7,121 nt of DNA, from the NCBI GenBank assembly GCA_012961365.1, contig DTZN01000270.1, forward strand, positions 1-7,121. Direction: 5' to 3'. Positions 1 to 6,070 of the stretch are shown piece by piece. A program made the position numbers and the translations under genes. The notes beneath the pieces were generated by a model, which saw only the letters and a program-made list of their open reading frames with translations, was not told the DNA's origin and searched no databases. Numbering within the stretch: the first letter of the stretch is position 1; each line of letters begins with the position of its first letter. Source of the DNA: Hydrogenothermaceae bacterium (GTDB lineage: Bacteria > Aquificota > Aquificia > Aquificales > Hydrogenothermaceae).

Positions 1-1
1 T

Positions 2-142
2 GATGTAGAGTATACAGCCAATACTGCTGTGCAAAAGGCGGATGTAGCTAGGTCTAAAGCAGGCATGGTTGAGGCAAGTGTGGAAGGACTAGGTAAGCAA
101 GTAGCACAGCTAAAGTTAGTAAAGTTAATCAAAAGTATATGA
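2..142 (+). CDS. C-terminal end of an unrecognised protein (5' end outside window)
   Basis: An open frame enters from the left edge and ends at TGA 140-142, giving 46 visible residues. The peptide is rich in Ala, Val, Lys and Gly and looks helical (for example VARSKAGMVEASVEGLG); I do not recognise the family. Its first 120 bases contain 55 G or C (about 46%), nearly double the cmr operon downstream, so it probably has a different origin or codon history. The last codons (after about 110) turn AT-rich and Lys/Leu/Ile-rich, so the original C-terminus may have been lost and replaced by read-through into other DNA. It could be the tail of a real neighbouring gene or a remnant. Reality as a coding segment is moderately likely; function is unknown. 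Confidence 0.4.
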   Translation, partial: DVEYTANTAVQKADVARSKAGMVEASVEGLGKQVAQLKLVKLIKSI

Positions 143-297
143 ATGATTATGATTTTAAAATTGATAATATCACTGTAGAGGTAAAATCCGATAAATGGAA
201 ATATACTGGAAATGTATCATTAGAGTTATTAAGGGACTATAACAAAGATTATGATAGAAATATTGGCTCTATTATTAAAACAAAGTTCAGTTTATAA
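139..297 (+). CDS. Small ORF of unknown function (52 aa), ATGA-coupled to the upstream frame
   Basis: ATG 139 overlaps the TGA of the preceding frame (ATGA) and the frame runs to TAA 295-297, encoding 52 residues starting MNDYDFKIDNITVEVKSDKW. The alternation of charged and beta-branched residues suggests a small beta-containing fold, but I recognise no family. No convincing ribosome binding site precedes the ATG, so it would depend on coupling, or it may be the displaced C-terminal part of a longer gene: the same frame is open from 97, just after a TAA at 94-96. The next short frame starts on its stop codon (TAATG). A two-gene toxin-antitoxin arrangement, with this as the upstream partner, is possible but unproven. 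Confidence 0.35.
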   Translation: MNDYDFKIDNITVEVKSDKWKYTGNVSLELLRDYNKDYDRNIGSIIKTKFSL

Positions 298-371
298 TGC
301 AAATTAAACAAATCAGAGATGATTTAGATAAATATCTTAAAAAGCATAACTTAGAAAAAAAATTTCTATAA
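297..371 (+). pseudogene. Possible N-terminal fragment of a RelE/ParE-like toxin (24 codons)
   Basis: ATG 297 overlaps the previous stop codon (TAATG) and the frame ends at TAA 369-371 after 24 codons. The peptide begins MQIKQIRDDLDKYLKKHNLE and continues KKFL. The pattern of basic and hydrophobic residues with 'KKHNLEKKF' recalls the first helices of small RelE/ParE/YoeB-type toxins, which usually continue with a further 60-70 residues carrying the beta-sheet and catalytic residues; none of that is present here. An A8 run at 355-362 sits just before the stop, but neither neighbouring frame restores a toxin-like continuation. The resemblance is from memory of the family pattern, not a search, so the call is weak. 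It may simply be a short noncoding frame. Confidence 0.25.
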
Positions 372-394
372 AAATATAAAAGTCAGAAAAAGTA

Positions 395-414
395 GATAAT
401 TGTGGATAATTGTG
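395..414 (+). repeat. Perfect 10-bp tandem direct repeat upstream of cmr1
   Basis: The unit GATAATTGTG occurs twice with no gap (395-404 and 405-414). It lies just upstream of and partly over the likely -35 region of the operon promoter, 51 bp before the cmr1 ATG. A 10-bp period places both copies on nearly the same face of the helix, which suits an operator bound by a dimer or tandem monomers. The repeat is seen directly; the regulatory role is inference. Confidence 0.6.
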
Positions 415-439
415 TTTAAAATTAATAATATAATATAAT
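410..439 (+). promoter_or_regulatory. Candidate sigma-70-type promoter of the cmr operon
   Basis: Two overlapping perfect TATAAT hexamers occur at 429-434 and 434-439. TTGTGT at 410-415 could serve as a weak -35 for the second one, with an 18-bp spacer. Transcription would begin near 446-448, leaving a leader under 20 nt before the cmr1 ATG at 465. The DNA is extremely AT-rich here, so chance TATAAT matches are easy; support comes from position directly before the first operon gene and from the adjoining tandem repeat. Confidence 0.4.
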
Positions 440-454
440 ATATGTGTGCTAATT

Positions 455-459
455 GGGGA
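455..459 (+). promoter_or_regulatory. Ribosome binding site deciding the cmr1 start
   Basis: GGGGA sits 5 nt before ATG 465. An in-frame TTG at 453 would give a protein four residues longer, but it overlaps this purine-rich site and has none of its own, so ATG 465 is preferred. Confidence 0.6.
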
Positions 460-464
460 TAGTT

Positions 465-1715
465 ATGCAACAGATACACTTAACCATAAAAACTTTAACT
501 CCAACTCTTATGGGAGGGGCTTTTAGTCAAAACGATGGCATTCGTCCCTCTGAAATTAAAGGAATGATGAGATACTGGTTTAGAGCAGTTGCTATGTCAA
601 TAGTTGGCGATGATATTCAAACTCTCAAATTTTTGGAAGAAAAAGTTTTTGGCTCACAAAAGAGGAAAAGTCCTTTTAGGATTTTGATAGAAAATTTTGA
701 AAAAGACAAACATTTAGATAACTTGGACTGGGAAAATTTACCATCAGGAACTAAATATTTGGGTTTTGTTATTAATATGAACAAAGAAAGAATAAATAAT
801 GTTATAAAGGCCGGAACAGAATTTAAAATAAAACTTCTCTTTAAAAATTCTACCAATGAGAATTTAATAAAAATCGTTGCTTATTCTTTTTATCTTGCTA
901 CTGCTTTAGGTGGTTTTGGATTAAGAAGTAGAAGGAGTTTTGGAAGTTGGCAGATTAAAAATATAAAAACGGAGAATATAGAAATAGATTTTGAGAGTTT
1001 GCAATCTTATGGATTATCAGGAGAAAATTCAAATAAAAAGGGAAATATTCTAAATATTATAAAGAACTTAATTGAAGAATTAAAAAATTTACACCAAGGA
1101 TTAAATAGCATAGATACCAATAAGAATTTAGTTAATAAGTATTTCATTTATATTCATAAATTAAATGGGAATTCTTGGAAATATGCTCTAAATGACTTAG
1201 GAAATAAATACCAGAATTATAGGAAACATTATAATAATACTACTGCAGAATATCACAATATAAAAAATTTTTTAAAATACGAATGTAAATGGAAACAAAT
1301 AAATAAAAATGAGTGGAATTTTGCTTTTGGATTACCAATTCAGTTAAATTCCAGAAGTAATAATGGAAACAGTATAAAAGGATTATTAAATTATAATAAC
1401 AAAATTCTAAAGGTAGGTAAATTTAAGATAAAGCATGGAAAAAACTATTTAGAAAGATTGCCTTCTTCTGTTTGGTTTTCAATAAAAGAATCAGAAAAAG
1501 ATAAATATTTTGCAATTCTTACATATTTGGAAGGAAAATTATTTCCAGATGAAAAAAATGATGAGGTTATTTTTGAGTTTGATAAAAATCTAAAATTAAA
1601 AAATTTATGTGAAGAACCACCTAAAAATGTAAAAGTTGCATATGATGCTAATGAACTAAAAGAAAGGGCTAAAAGGTTTGTAAAAGAGGGCTTAAATAAT
1701 GTCAAAAAAAACTAA
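465..1715 (+). CDS. cmr1: Type III-B CRISPR effector subunit Cmr1 (RAMP, Cas7-like)
   Basis: Cmr1 is a Cas7-like RAMP protein that caps the 3'-end (head) side of the Cmr ribonucleoprotein and helps capture target RNA. From ATG 465 it has 416 residues, in the usual range for the family. The N-terminus has the Cmr1 signature: a first strand running into LTPTLMGGA (residues 11-19), then IRPSEIKGMMRYWFRA (26-41), matching the family pattern of Pro/Ser, 'KG..R.WFRA'. A second signature, GGFGLRSRRSFGS (about 149-161), is the glycine/arginine-rich loop of RAMP folds. The C-terminal half is Asn/Lys-rich and diverged, which fits an AT-rich genome. It is the first operon gene, and its last 17 nt overlap the start of cmr2, so translation is probably coupled. 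No frameshift or missing motif is seen. Confidence 0.93.
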   Translation: MQQIHLTIKTLTPTLMGGAFSQNDGIRPSEIKGMMRYWFRAVAMSIVGDDIQTLKFLEEKVFGSQKRKSPFRILIENFEKDKHLDNLDWENLPSGTKYLGFVINMNKERINNVIKAGTEFKIKLLFKNSTNENLIKIVAYSFYLATALGGFGLRSRRSFGSWQIKNIKTENIEIDFESLQSYGLSGENSNKKGNILNIIKNLIEELKNLHQGLNSIDTNKNLVNKYFIYIHKLNGNSWKYALNDLGNKYQNYRKHYNNTTAEYHNIKNFLKYECKWKQINKNEWNFAFGLPIQLNSRSNNGNSIKGLLNYNNKILKVGKFKIKHGKNYLERLPSSVWFSIKESEKDKYFAILTYLEGKLFPDEKNDEVIFEFDKNLKLKNLCEEPPKNVKVAYDANELKERAKRFVKEGLNNVKKN

Positions 1716-3825
1716 ATCTTATATATTCCATATAACTATTCCATCAATTCAAAAATTTATAAGTGATTCTCGGAAAATTGCTGACCTTTGGGCGGGTAGC
1801 TTAATGATTAGTTATTTAATGAAAGAATTGTTAAAATATGTTAAAAAAGATTATGAAGCAAAGCCTATTTATCCTGTTTTGCAAAACGATATCACAGTAG
1901 CAAATATTACCAATGTTGCGATTTTTCTAATTGAAGATAAAAATAAAGCTGAAGAAGTAAAGATAAAATTAGAGCAAAAATTTATAAATTTATTAGAAAA
2001 TTTAGCTCATTTTAGTATAAATTCTTTTTTCCAAGAAAAATTAGAAGAAAATTCAGATATATATGATAACAATGAAATAGAAAATTATTTATATTTAGCA
2101 AAATACCAAATAGAAAATACTCTTAAACTTTTTGTTGAATATGAATGGTTAGAATATGATAAACAGATAAATAAAAACTATAAGGAAGTTCTGGAAAATT
2201 TAGCTGATATTATCAATTATAGGAAAAAATCACAACTTCCCACAAAAGATTATATAGAAAACTATAAACTTATAGAAAAACCTAATTGGAAAAGATGGAA
2301 CAGTTGGGAAGAATTTTACGAAAATAATTTAAAAAAAGAAATTATAGAAAAGAAAGATAAAAGAAAAGAAATAGAAAATTTAGAATATTTACAAGGTGTT
2401 TATAGATGTTCTTCCTGTGGAGAACATACAATTATAGGGGCAACTTTAGAAGATTGGAGAGGAAATAAAATTTGGACGTCTCTCTGGAAAAATAATCCTA
2501 AAATGTTTAATAGAGGTGAAAGACTTTGCGGTGTTTGTTTAACTAAACGATATTTCAGAAAGTATATGCAGGAAGTAGAAAAGGTTAAAGATGAAGATTT
2601 AGGGTTTCCTTCAACTTCAGAAATAGGAGCAACTTTATTTAAGAAATCTATTATAGAAATTGTAAAAAAAGAAAAACTTACTTTGGATAACAAATTTTTA
2701 AAAAATTTATCTAAATTAAAAGATTTAGGAAATATAAAGGGAAATTATGTTAAAAAATTAAATTCTGATTTAGACAAAATTAATAATGAAGATAAGGTAA
2801 ATTTAATAAAAGGTATATTAAATACAGATGGGAAATGGTTTATAGAAGATGTTTTAAAAAATCCAAATGATTATGAAGAAGCTGGATTAAGTAAAGAAGA
2901 AGCTAAACAAAGATTATATATTTTGAAAGATGTTATTTCCTATCTGGAAGAATACAAAAAAAATAATACTGATTTAGAAAATTTTAAATTTAAACCTTCT
3001 GAATATTATGCAATTATAATGATAGATGGGGATAGTATAGGAGAAAAATTATCATTAATAAACGAAGAAAAAGAACATGAAAACTTTTCTAAAACTATTT
3101 CTAAATTAAGCGAGAAATTTAAAAAAATTGTAGAAAGATATTATGGGGCTTTAATTTATAGTGGTGGAGATGATGTTTTAGCTTTAATTCCAACTGAAAA
3201 AGCTTTGGATTGCGCTTATAGAATTCAAGGGGTTTTTTCCAGATATTTAAGATATAAATTTCCGGATATTCACAAAAAAAGCCAATTTTCAATGAGCGGA
3301 GCATTAATTTACGCTTATCATAAATTACCTTTAAGTTATGTTTTAAATGAAGTTAGAAAATGTGAAAAAAAATCTAAAGATGAAGGTAAAAATAGAATTT
3401 GTTTGAAATATATAAAAAGGTCTTTAAGCAGTGCTGAAGTAGTGCTTGAATGGAAAGATATAAGTAAATTTAAACAACTGCCTGTTAGTAAACAATTTAT
3501 ATATCAAATTAGAGAATTTAAAAATATTTTTAAGTTTAAAGATGAGTATGAAAATCTAAATAATTTAAAGCCTTTTTATAAAAGTGGTAAAAGTCTTAAG
3601 GAAATAGAAGAAAAAATAAAAGATATGCAGAAAAACTTAATTTTGTCTTTTTTAACAAGAAAAACGATAGATAATATTTCTTCTGAAGATTATTTTGAAC
3701 TAATTGGCAGTGTTGATATATTTAGAAAAATATTTATATCGGACGAAAGCAAATATATAAAAGTATACGATTTTGAAAAAATTGAAAATCTATTGTTAGT
3801 TAAAAGAGAGATGCCAAATGGCTAA
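1699..3825 (+). CDS. cmr2: Cas10/Cmr2, large subunit of type III-B effector, HD domain absent, GGDD intact
   Basis: Cmr2 (Cas10) is the large subunit. On binding target RNA its palm domains convert ATP to cyclic oligoadenylates. The 708-residue protein starts directly with the Cmr2 block (IPSIQKFISDSRKIADLWAG, 14-33), which in long homologues follows an HD nuclease domain; no HD dipeptide occurs in residues 1-200, so that domain is lacking. A zinc-finger-like quartet follows, C237-x2-C240 and C277-x2-C280. The first palm carries IDGDSIG (442-448) with the metal-binding aspartates. The second palm has YSGGDD (487-492), the intact cyclase motif, followed by the usual SMSGALIYAYHKLPL region (531-545) and a helical C-terminal domain. 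AGAGGG at 1685-1690 lies 8 nt before the ATG. The end overlaps the next frame by 8 nt. The prediction is signalling output without the HD DNase activity of some relatives. Confidence 0.95.
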   Translation: MSKKTKSYIFHITIPSIQKFISDSRKIADLWAGSLMISYLMKELLKYVKKDYEAKPIYPVLQNDITVANITNVAIFLIEDKNKAEEVKIKLEQKFINLLENLAHFSINSFFQEKLEENSDIYDNNEIENYLYLAKYQIENTLKLFVEYEWLEYDKQINKNYKEVLENLADIINYRKKSQLPTKDYIENYKLIEKPNWKRWNSWEEFYENNLKKEIIEKKDKRKEIENLEYLQGVYRCSSCGEHTIIGATLEDWRGNKIWTSLWKNNPKMFNRGERLCGVCLTKRYFRKYMQEVEKVKDEDLGFPSTSEIGATLFKKSIIEIVKKEKLTLDNKFLKNLSKLKDLGNIKGNYVKKLNSDLDKINNEDKVNLIKGILNTDGKWFIEDVLKNPNDYEEAGLSKEEAKQRLYILKDVISYLEEYKKNNTDLENFKFKPSEYYAIIMIDGDSIGEKLSLINEEKEHENFSKTISKLSEKFKKIVERYYGALIYSGGDDVLALIPTEKALDCAYRIQGVFSRYLRYKFPDIHKKSQFSMSGALIYAYHKLPLSYVLNEVRKCEKKSKDEGKNRICLKYIKRSLSSAEVVLEWKDISKFKQLPVSKQFIYQIREFKNIFKFKDEYENLNNLKPFYKSGKSLKEIEEKIKDMQKNLILSFLTRKTIDNISSEDYFELIGSVDIFRKIFISDESKYIKVYDFEKIENLLLVKREMPNG

Positions 3826-4109
3826 AAAGTTTATATTGATTTCCTTTTTAGGAAATGCAGAATATGAGGATAGTTATTATATTTTTGATAACTCAATGGA
3901 TTTTTTACCTATAAAAGATAAAAAAAACAAAAGCAAAATGTTCCTTTCAAGCTATAAAAGAAAATTTAGATATAGAAAAAACAATTTTATTTTTGATAGA
4001 TAAGGTAAAAGAGAAATTTCAGGAAAGTTGTGAAGTAGATGATCAAGAAATAAAAGATCTGAATGAAAATGAAAGTTTTAATGATTTGATACAAAAATTA
4101 ATAGGGTGA
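3818..4109 (+). pseudogene. Frameshifted, truncated CARF accessory gene (Csx1/Csx2, TM1812-type) between cmr2 and cmr3
   Basis: ATG 3818, with AAAGAGAG just upstream, starts inside the end of cmr2. The first residues, KKFILISFLGNAEYEDSYY, match the N-terminus of TM1812-type Csx1/Csx2 CARF proteins (first strand, 'SFLG', then 'Y...Y.F'), which sense cyclic oligoadenylate and usually carry a C-terminal HEPN RNase. As written, the frame stops at 4001-4003 after 61 codons. Moving to the +1 frame at the A8 run (3920-3927) gives a continuous reading to TGA 4107-4109. That second part has CSFQAIKENL and TILFLIDKVKEKF, fitting helix 1 and strand 2 of the CARF fold. Removing one A restores a 96-residue frame. 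Family members are roughly 350-450 residues, so the rest of CARF and all of HEPN are missing. Assignment rests on the N-terminal pattern only. A slippage-dependent product or a sequencing error at A8 cannot be excluded. Confidence 0.65.
4104..4109 (+). promoter_or_regulatory. cmr3 ribosome binding site inside the last codons of the CARF remnant
   Basis: GGGTGA, 4 nt before ATG 4114, can pair with the anti-Shine-Dalgarno region (GGTGA part). It is formed by the final Gly codon and the TGA stop of the shifted frame of the CARF remnant, so ribosomes finishing that frame would stop right on the cmr3 start site, while ribosomes in the unshifted frame leave at 4003, about 110 nt earlier. Confidence 0.5.
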
Positions 4110-4113
4110 AAAA

Positions 4114-5151
4114 ATGCAAAAGTTGGTCAAACCATATTCAAAAATATTTTTAGGAGATGGAAGAAGTATAAATAAAGGAGAAATATTTTTTGGTGGAGGA
4201 AACTTTTTTATCGATCCTCTTCCTTTCTTCTCTACTTTTGGAAAGATAAAAAAGATATTTTTATATGGAAAAAAAACCATATTAATTCCAATGCCTAAAG
4301 ATGTATTCTTTTATAAAGAAAAAGAAGAAAGAAAATATAAAGTAGGCTTGTATAAAATAAAGATAAAAGAAAAAAAAGTCTATCTAAAAATAGATTTAGA
4401 AAAAAAACAAAAATTAAAAGATATTAATGCTTTTTTAGACGAAACAAAATTAAAAGAGTATCTAAAGGGAAATTTAGTAAAAACAAGTATGTATTATAAA
4501 TACGAGGAATTAATACAAAATCAGATAATACCAAATATAGAAATAAATAAATCAACCAAAACAGTAAAAGAAAGAATGCTAACTTTTAAACTATCTAATG
4601 AGTTTGATGAGTTTAATAAACAAGTAGGTATATTTTTAGAAATTGAAGATGAAATAAATGACAAATATTACTTACTGGGAGGTAGAAACTCTATTATATT
4701 GACAAAAGATATAAAAGAGCAAATTCTTGAAAAGATAAACATAAAAGAAATAAAATCCAAAATTAAGGCAAATAAATCCCAAAAAGGAAACATTTATTTT
4801 AAAATAATTCTTCTTACACCTACAAATTACCCACCAGAAATAGAAGGAACTAAGAAGATAGCACAGATAACAGGTAAGCCTATAGCCTTTAGTGGTTGGT
4901 TTAATGTTTACGATAAAGATAAAAAAATAGATAGCTTCCCATCTATACTGTTTAAACTTATACCTGCTGGTTCTGTTTTTTATTATAAATTAGAAGATGA
5001 AAGTAAATTAGATAAAATTTTCGAAGAATACTGGCTTAAGCCTAAATTTTTTGTTCCTGAATATCCATACTTTGAAAAATCTGAAGATGGAACAAATCCT
5101 TTAGGTTTCGGACTTTCAATAATTGGAGTTGCTAATATAGAAGAATATTAA
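4114..5151 (+). CDS. cmr3: Type III-B CRISPR effector subunit Cmr3 (RAMP, Cas5-like)
   Basis: Cmr3 is the Cas5-like RAMP protein that binds the crRNA 5' handle and docks on Cmr2 at the foot of the complex. The 345 residues begin KLVKPYSKIFLGDGRSI (3-19), a version of the family's 'l.P.D..f..DGRPF' start. The C-terminal part is clearer: LLTPTNYPP (233-241), ITGKPIAFSGW (252-262), then LIPAGSVFYYKLE (282-294), the well-conserved 'P.GSV.Y' strand, and a glycine-rich end NPLGFGLSIIG (328-338). The region after the start is diverged: where Cmr3 proteins usually have a Pro-rich 'FPPPPST.GALR' helix, this one has GGGNFFIDPLPFFSTFGK (27-44) and goes quickly to IPMPKDV (58-64), so this segment looks shortened. 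The gene follows the CARF remnant by 4 nt and precedes cmr4 by 16 nt. Confidence 0.88.
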   Translation: MQKLVKPYSKIFLGDGRSINKGEIFFGGGNFFIDPLPFFSTFGKIKKIFLYGKKTILIPMPKDVFFYKEKEERKYKVGLYKIKIKEKKVYLKIDLEKKQKLKDINAFLDETKLKEYLKGNLVKTSMYYKYEELIQNQIIPNIEINKSTKTVKERMLTFKLSNEFDEFNKQVGIFLEIEDEINDKYYLLGGRNSIILTKDIKEQILEKINIKEIKSKIKANKSQKGNIYFKIILLTPTNYPPEIEGTKKIAQITGKPIAFSGWFNVYDKDKKIDSFPSILFKLIPAGSVFYYKLEDESKLDKIFEEYWLKPKFFVPEYPYFEKSEDGTNPLGFGLSIIGVANIEEY

Positions 5152-5167
5152 GGAGGGAATTAAAAAA

Positions 5168-6067
5168 ATGAACAAAAAGAAAATAGCTTTTTATCATTGT
5201 TATACACCACTACATATAGGAAGTGGCACAGCTTTAGATGTTATAGACCTACCTATACAAAGGGAAGCACATACAGATTTTCCTATAATGCCTTCTACAG
5301 CTATAAAAGGAGTTATAAGGAGTGAATATTTATTAAAGGAAATAGGTTTAAATGAAGTAAGTTTTGATGAAGAAGGGGATTTACCAGAAAAGCCAGAGGA
5401 TTGTACTGAAGAAATTAGTAAAGATAAGTGTAATAAATTTTTTAATATATTTGGTTATGGGGAAAGGGAAGGAGATATAATTTTTACTGATGGAAAGATT
5501 TTATTATTTCCAGTTAAGTCTATAAAAGGTATTTTTGCTTGGATAACATGTCCTTTTATATTAGAAAGGTTCACAAGGGATACAGGAATTAACTTGGAAG
5601 ATATCCCAGAATTTCAGGATAATGAGGCTATAGTTGGGGACGATATAAAAATAAGTGATAAATATCTTGTTTTAGAAGAACTCAGCTTTAAGATTAAAAA
5701 TAATAGCAAAGATATTCTTAAAAATATTAGTGAGTGTTTACCAGAAGGGTTAAAATTTGAAATTCCAGAAGAAAAAATAGCTATACTTTCCAATAATAAT
5801 TTTAGATATTTTGTAAAAAATCACACGGAAGTAAATGCGAGAACAAGAATAGATCAGGTAACTGGAACAGTAAAAGAAGGAGGATTATGGTATGAAGAAT
5901 TAGTTCCGGCTGAGACAGTTTTTTACAATATATTACTTTCAAGAACTGATAATGAGGAGAATTTAAAAGAAATAGAATATTTTTTAAAAGAAAAAGAAAT
6001 ATTTCAATTTGGTGGAGATGAAACATTAGGAAGAGGATTTACAAAAGTTTATTTAAGGGAGGAATAA
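5168..6067 (+). CDS. cmr4: Type III-B CRISPR backbone subunit and target-RNA endonuclease Cmr4 (RAMP, Cas7-like)
   Basis: Cmr4 is the repeated backbone subunit; each copy cleaves target RNA at 6-nt intervals. The 299-residue protein is highly typical. TPLHIGSGTALDVIDLPIQR (13-32) is followed by EAHTDFPIMPSTAIKGVIR. Asp27 lines up with the catalytic aspartate known as D26 in Pyrococcus furiosus Cmr4, so the RNase is predicted active. Further family blocks are ILLFPVKSIKGIFAWITCP (111-129), the thumb region HTEVNARTRIDQVTGTV (219-235) with GGLWYEELVPAETVFY after it, and the C-terminal FGGDETLGRGF (281-291). AAGGAGGG at 5150-5157, with a 10-nt spacer, is the strongest binding site of the operon, in keeping with several Cmr4 copies per complex. 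It ends 3 nt before cmr5. Confidence 0.97.
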   Translation: MNKKKIAFYHCYTPLHIGSGTALDVIDLPIQREAHTDFPIMPSTAIKGVIRSEYLLKEIGLNEVSFDEEGDLPEKPEDCTEEISKDKCNKFFNIFGYGEREGDIIFTDGKILLFPVKSIKGIFAWITCPFILERFTRDTGINLEDIPEFQDNEAIVGDDIKISDKYLVLEELSFKIKNNSKDILKNISECLPEGLKFEIPEEKIAILSNNNFRYFVKNHTEVNARTRIDQVTGTVKEGGLWYEELVPAETVFYNILLSRTDNEENLKEIEYFLKEKEIFQFGGDETLGRGFTKVYLREE

Positions 6068-6070
6068 ATA

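Larger units (their letters stand above)
372..464 (+). other. Noncoding leader before the cmr operon
   Basis: These 93 bases lie between the last short upstream frame and the cmr1 ATG. They hold the 10-bp tandem repeat, the double TATAAT and the cmr1 ribosome binding site described separately. No transcription terminator for the upstream frames, tRNA or CRISPR repeat is visible. The upstream frames face the same way, so read-through from them into cmr1 is possible. Confidence 0.5.

Noticed and set aside
352..368. Inverted repeat TAGAAA/TTTCTA around an A run, as a possible terminator
   Set aside because: The stem is six pairs with one G-C and no U-tract follows; such palindromes are expected by chance in DNA this rich in A and T.
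395..414. Tandem repeat considered as a CRISPR repeat
   Set aside because: The unit is only 10 bp, there are two copies, and there is no spacer between them.
453..464. TTG start for cmr1 giving four extra residues
   Set aside because: The TTG overlaps the GGGGA ribosome binding site that is well placed for ATG 465, and the Cmr1 family start fits the ATG form.
617..856. Minus-strand open frame within cmr1
   Set aside because: It lies antisense within a well-supported Cmr1 coding region and its peptide (Phe/Leu/Ser/Lys-rich) is what the complement of AT-rich coding DNA gives.
2400..2693. Minus-strand open frame opposite the zinc-finger region of cmr2
   Set aside because: It has no recognisable family and is fully covered by Cas10 with conserved motifs; treated as a shadow.
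4098..4280. Minus-strand open frame over the start of cmr3
   Set aside because: It is fully antisense to the cmr3 start and its low-complexity peptide shows no family; a shadow.
5802..6026. Minus-strand open frame opposite the end of cmr4
   Set aside because: It mirrors a conserved Cmr4 region and gives a Leu/Phe/Ile-rich peptide resembling a membrane segment only because of base composition.
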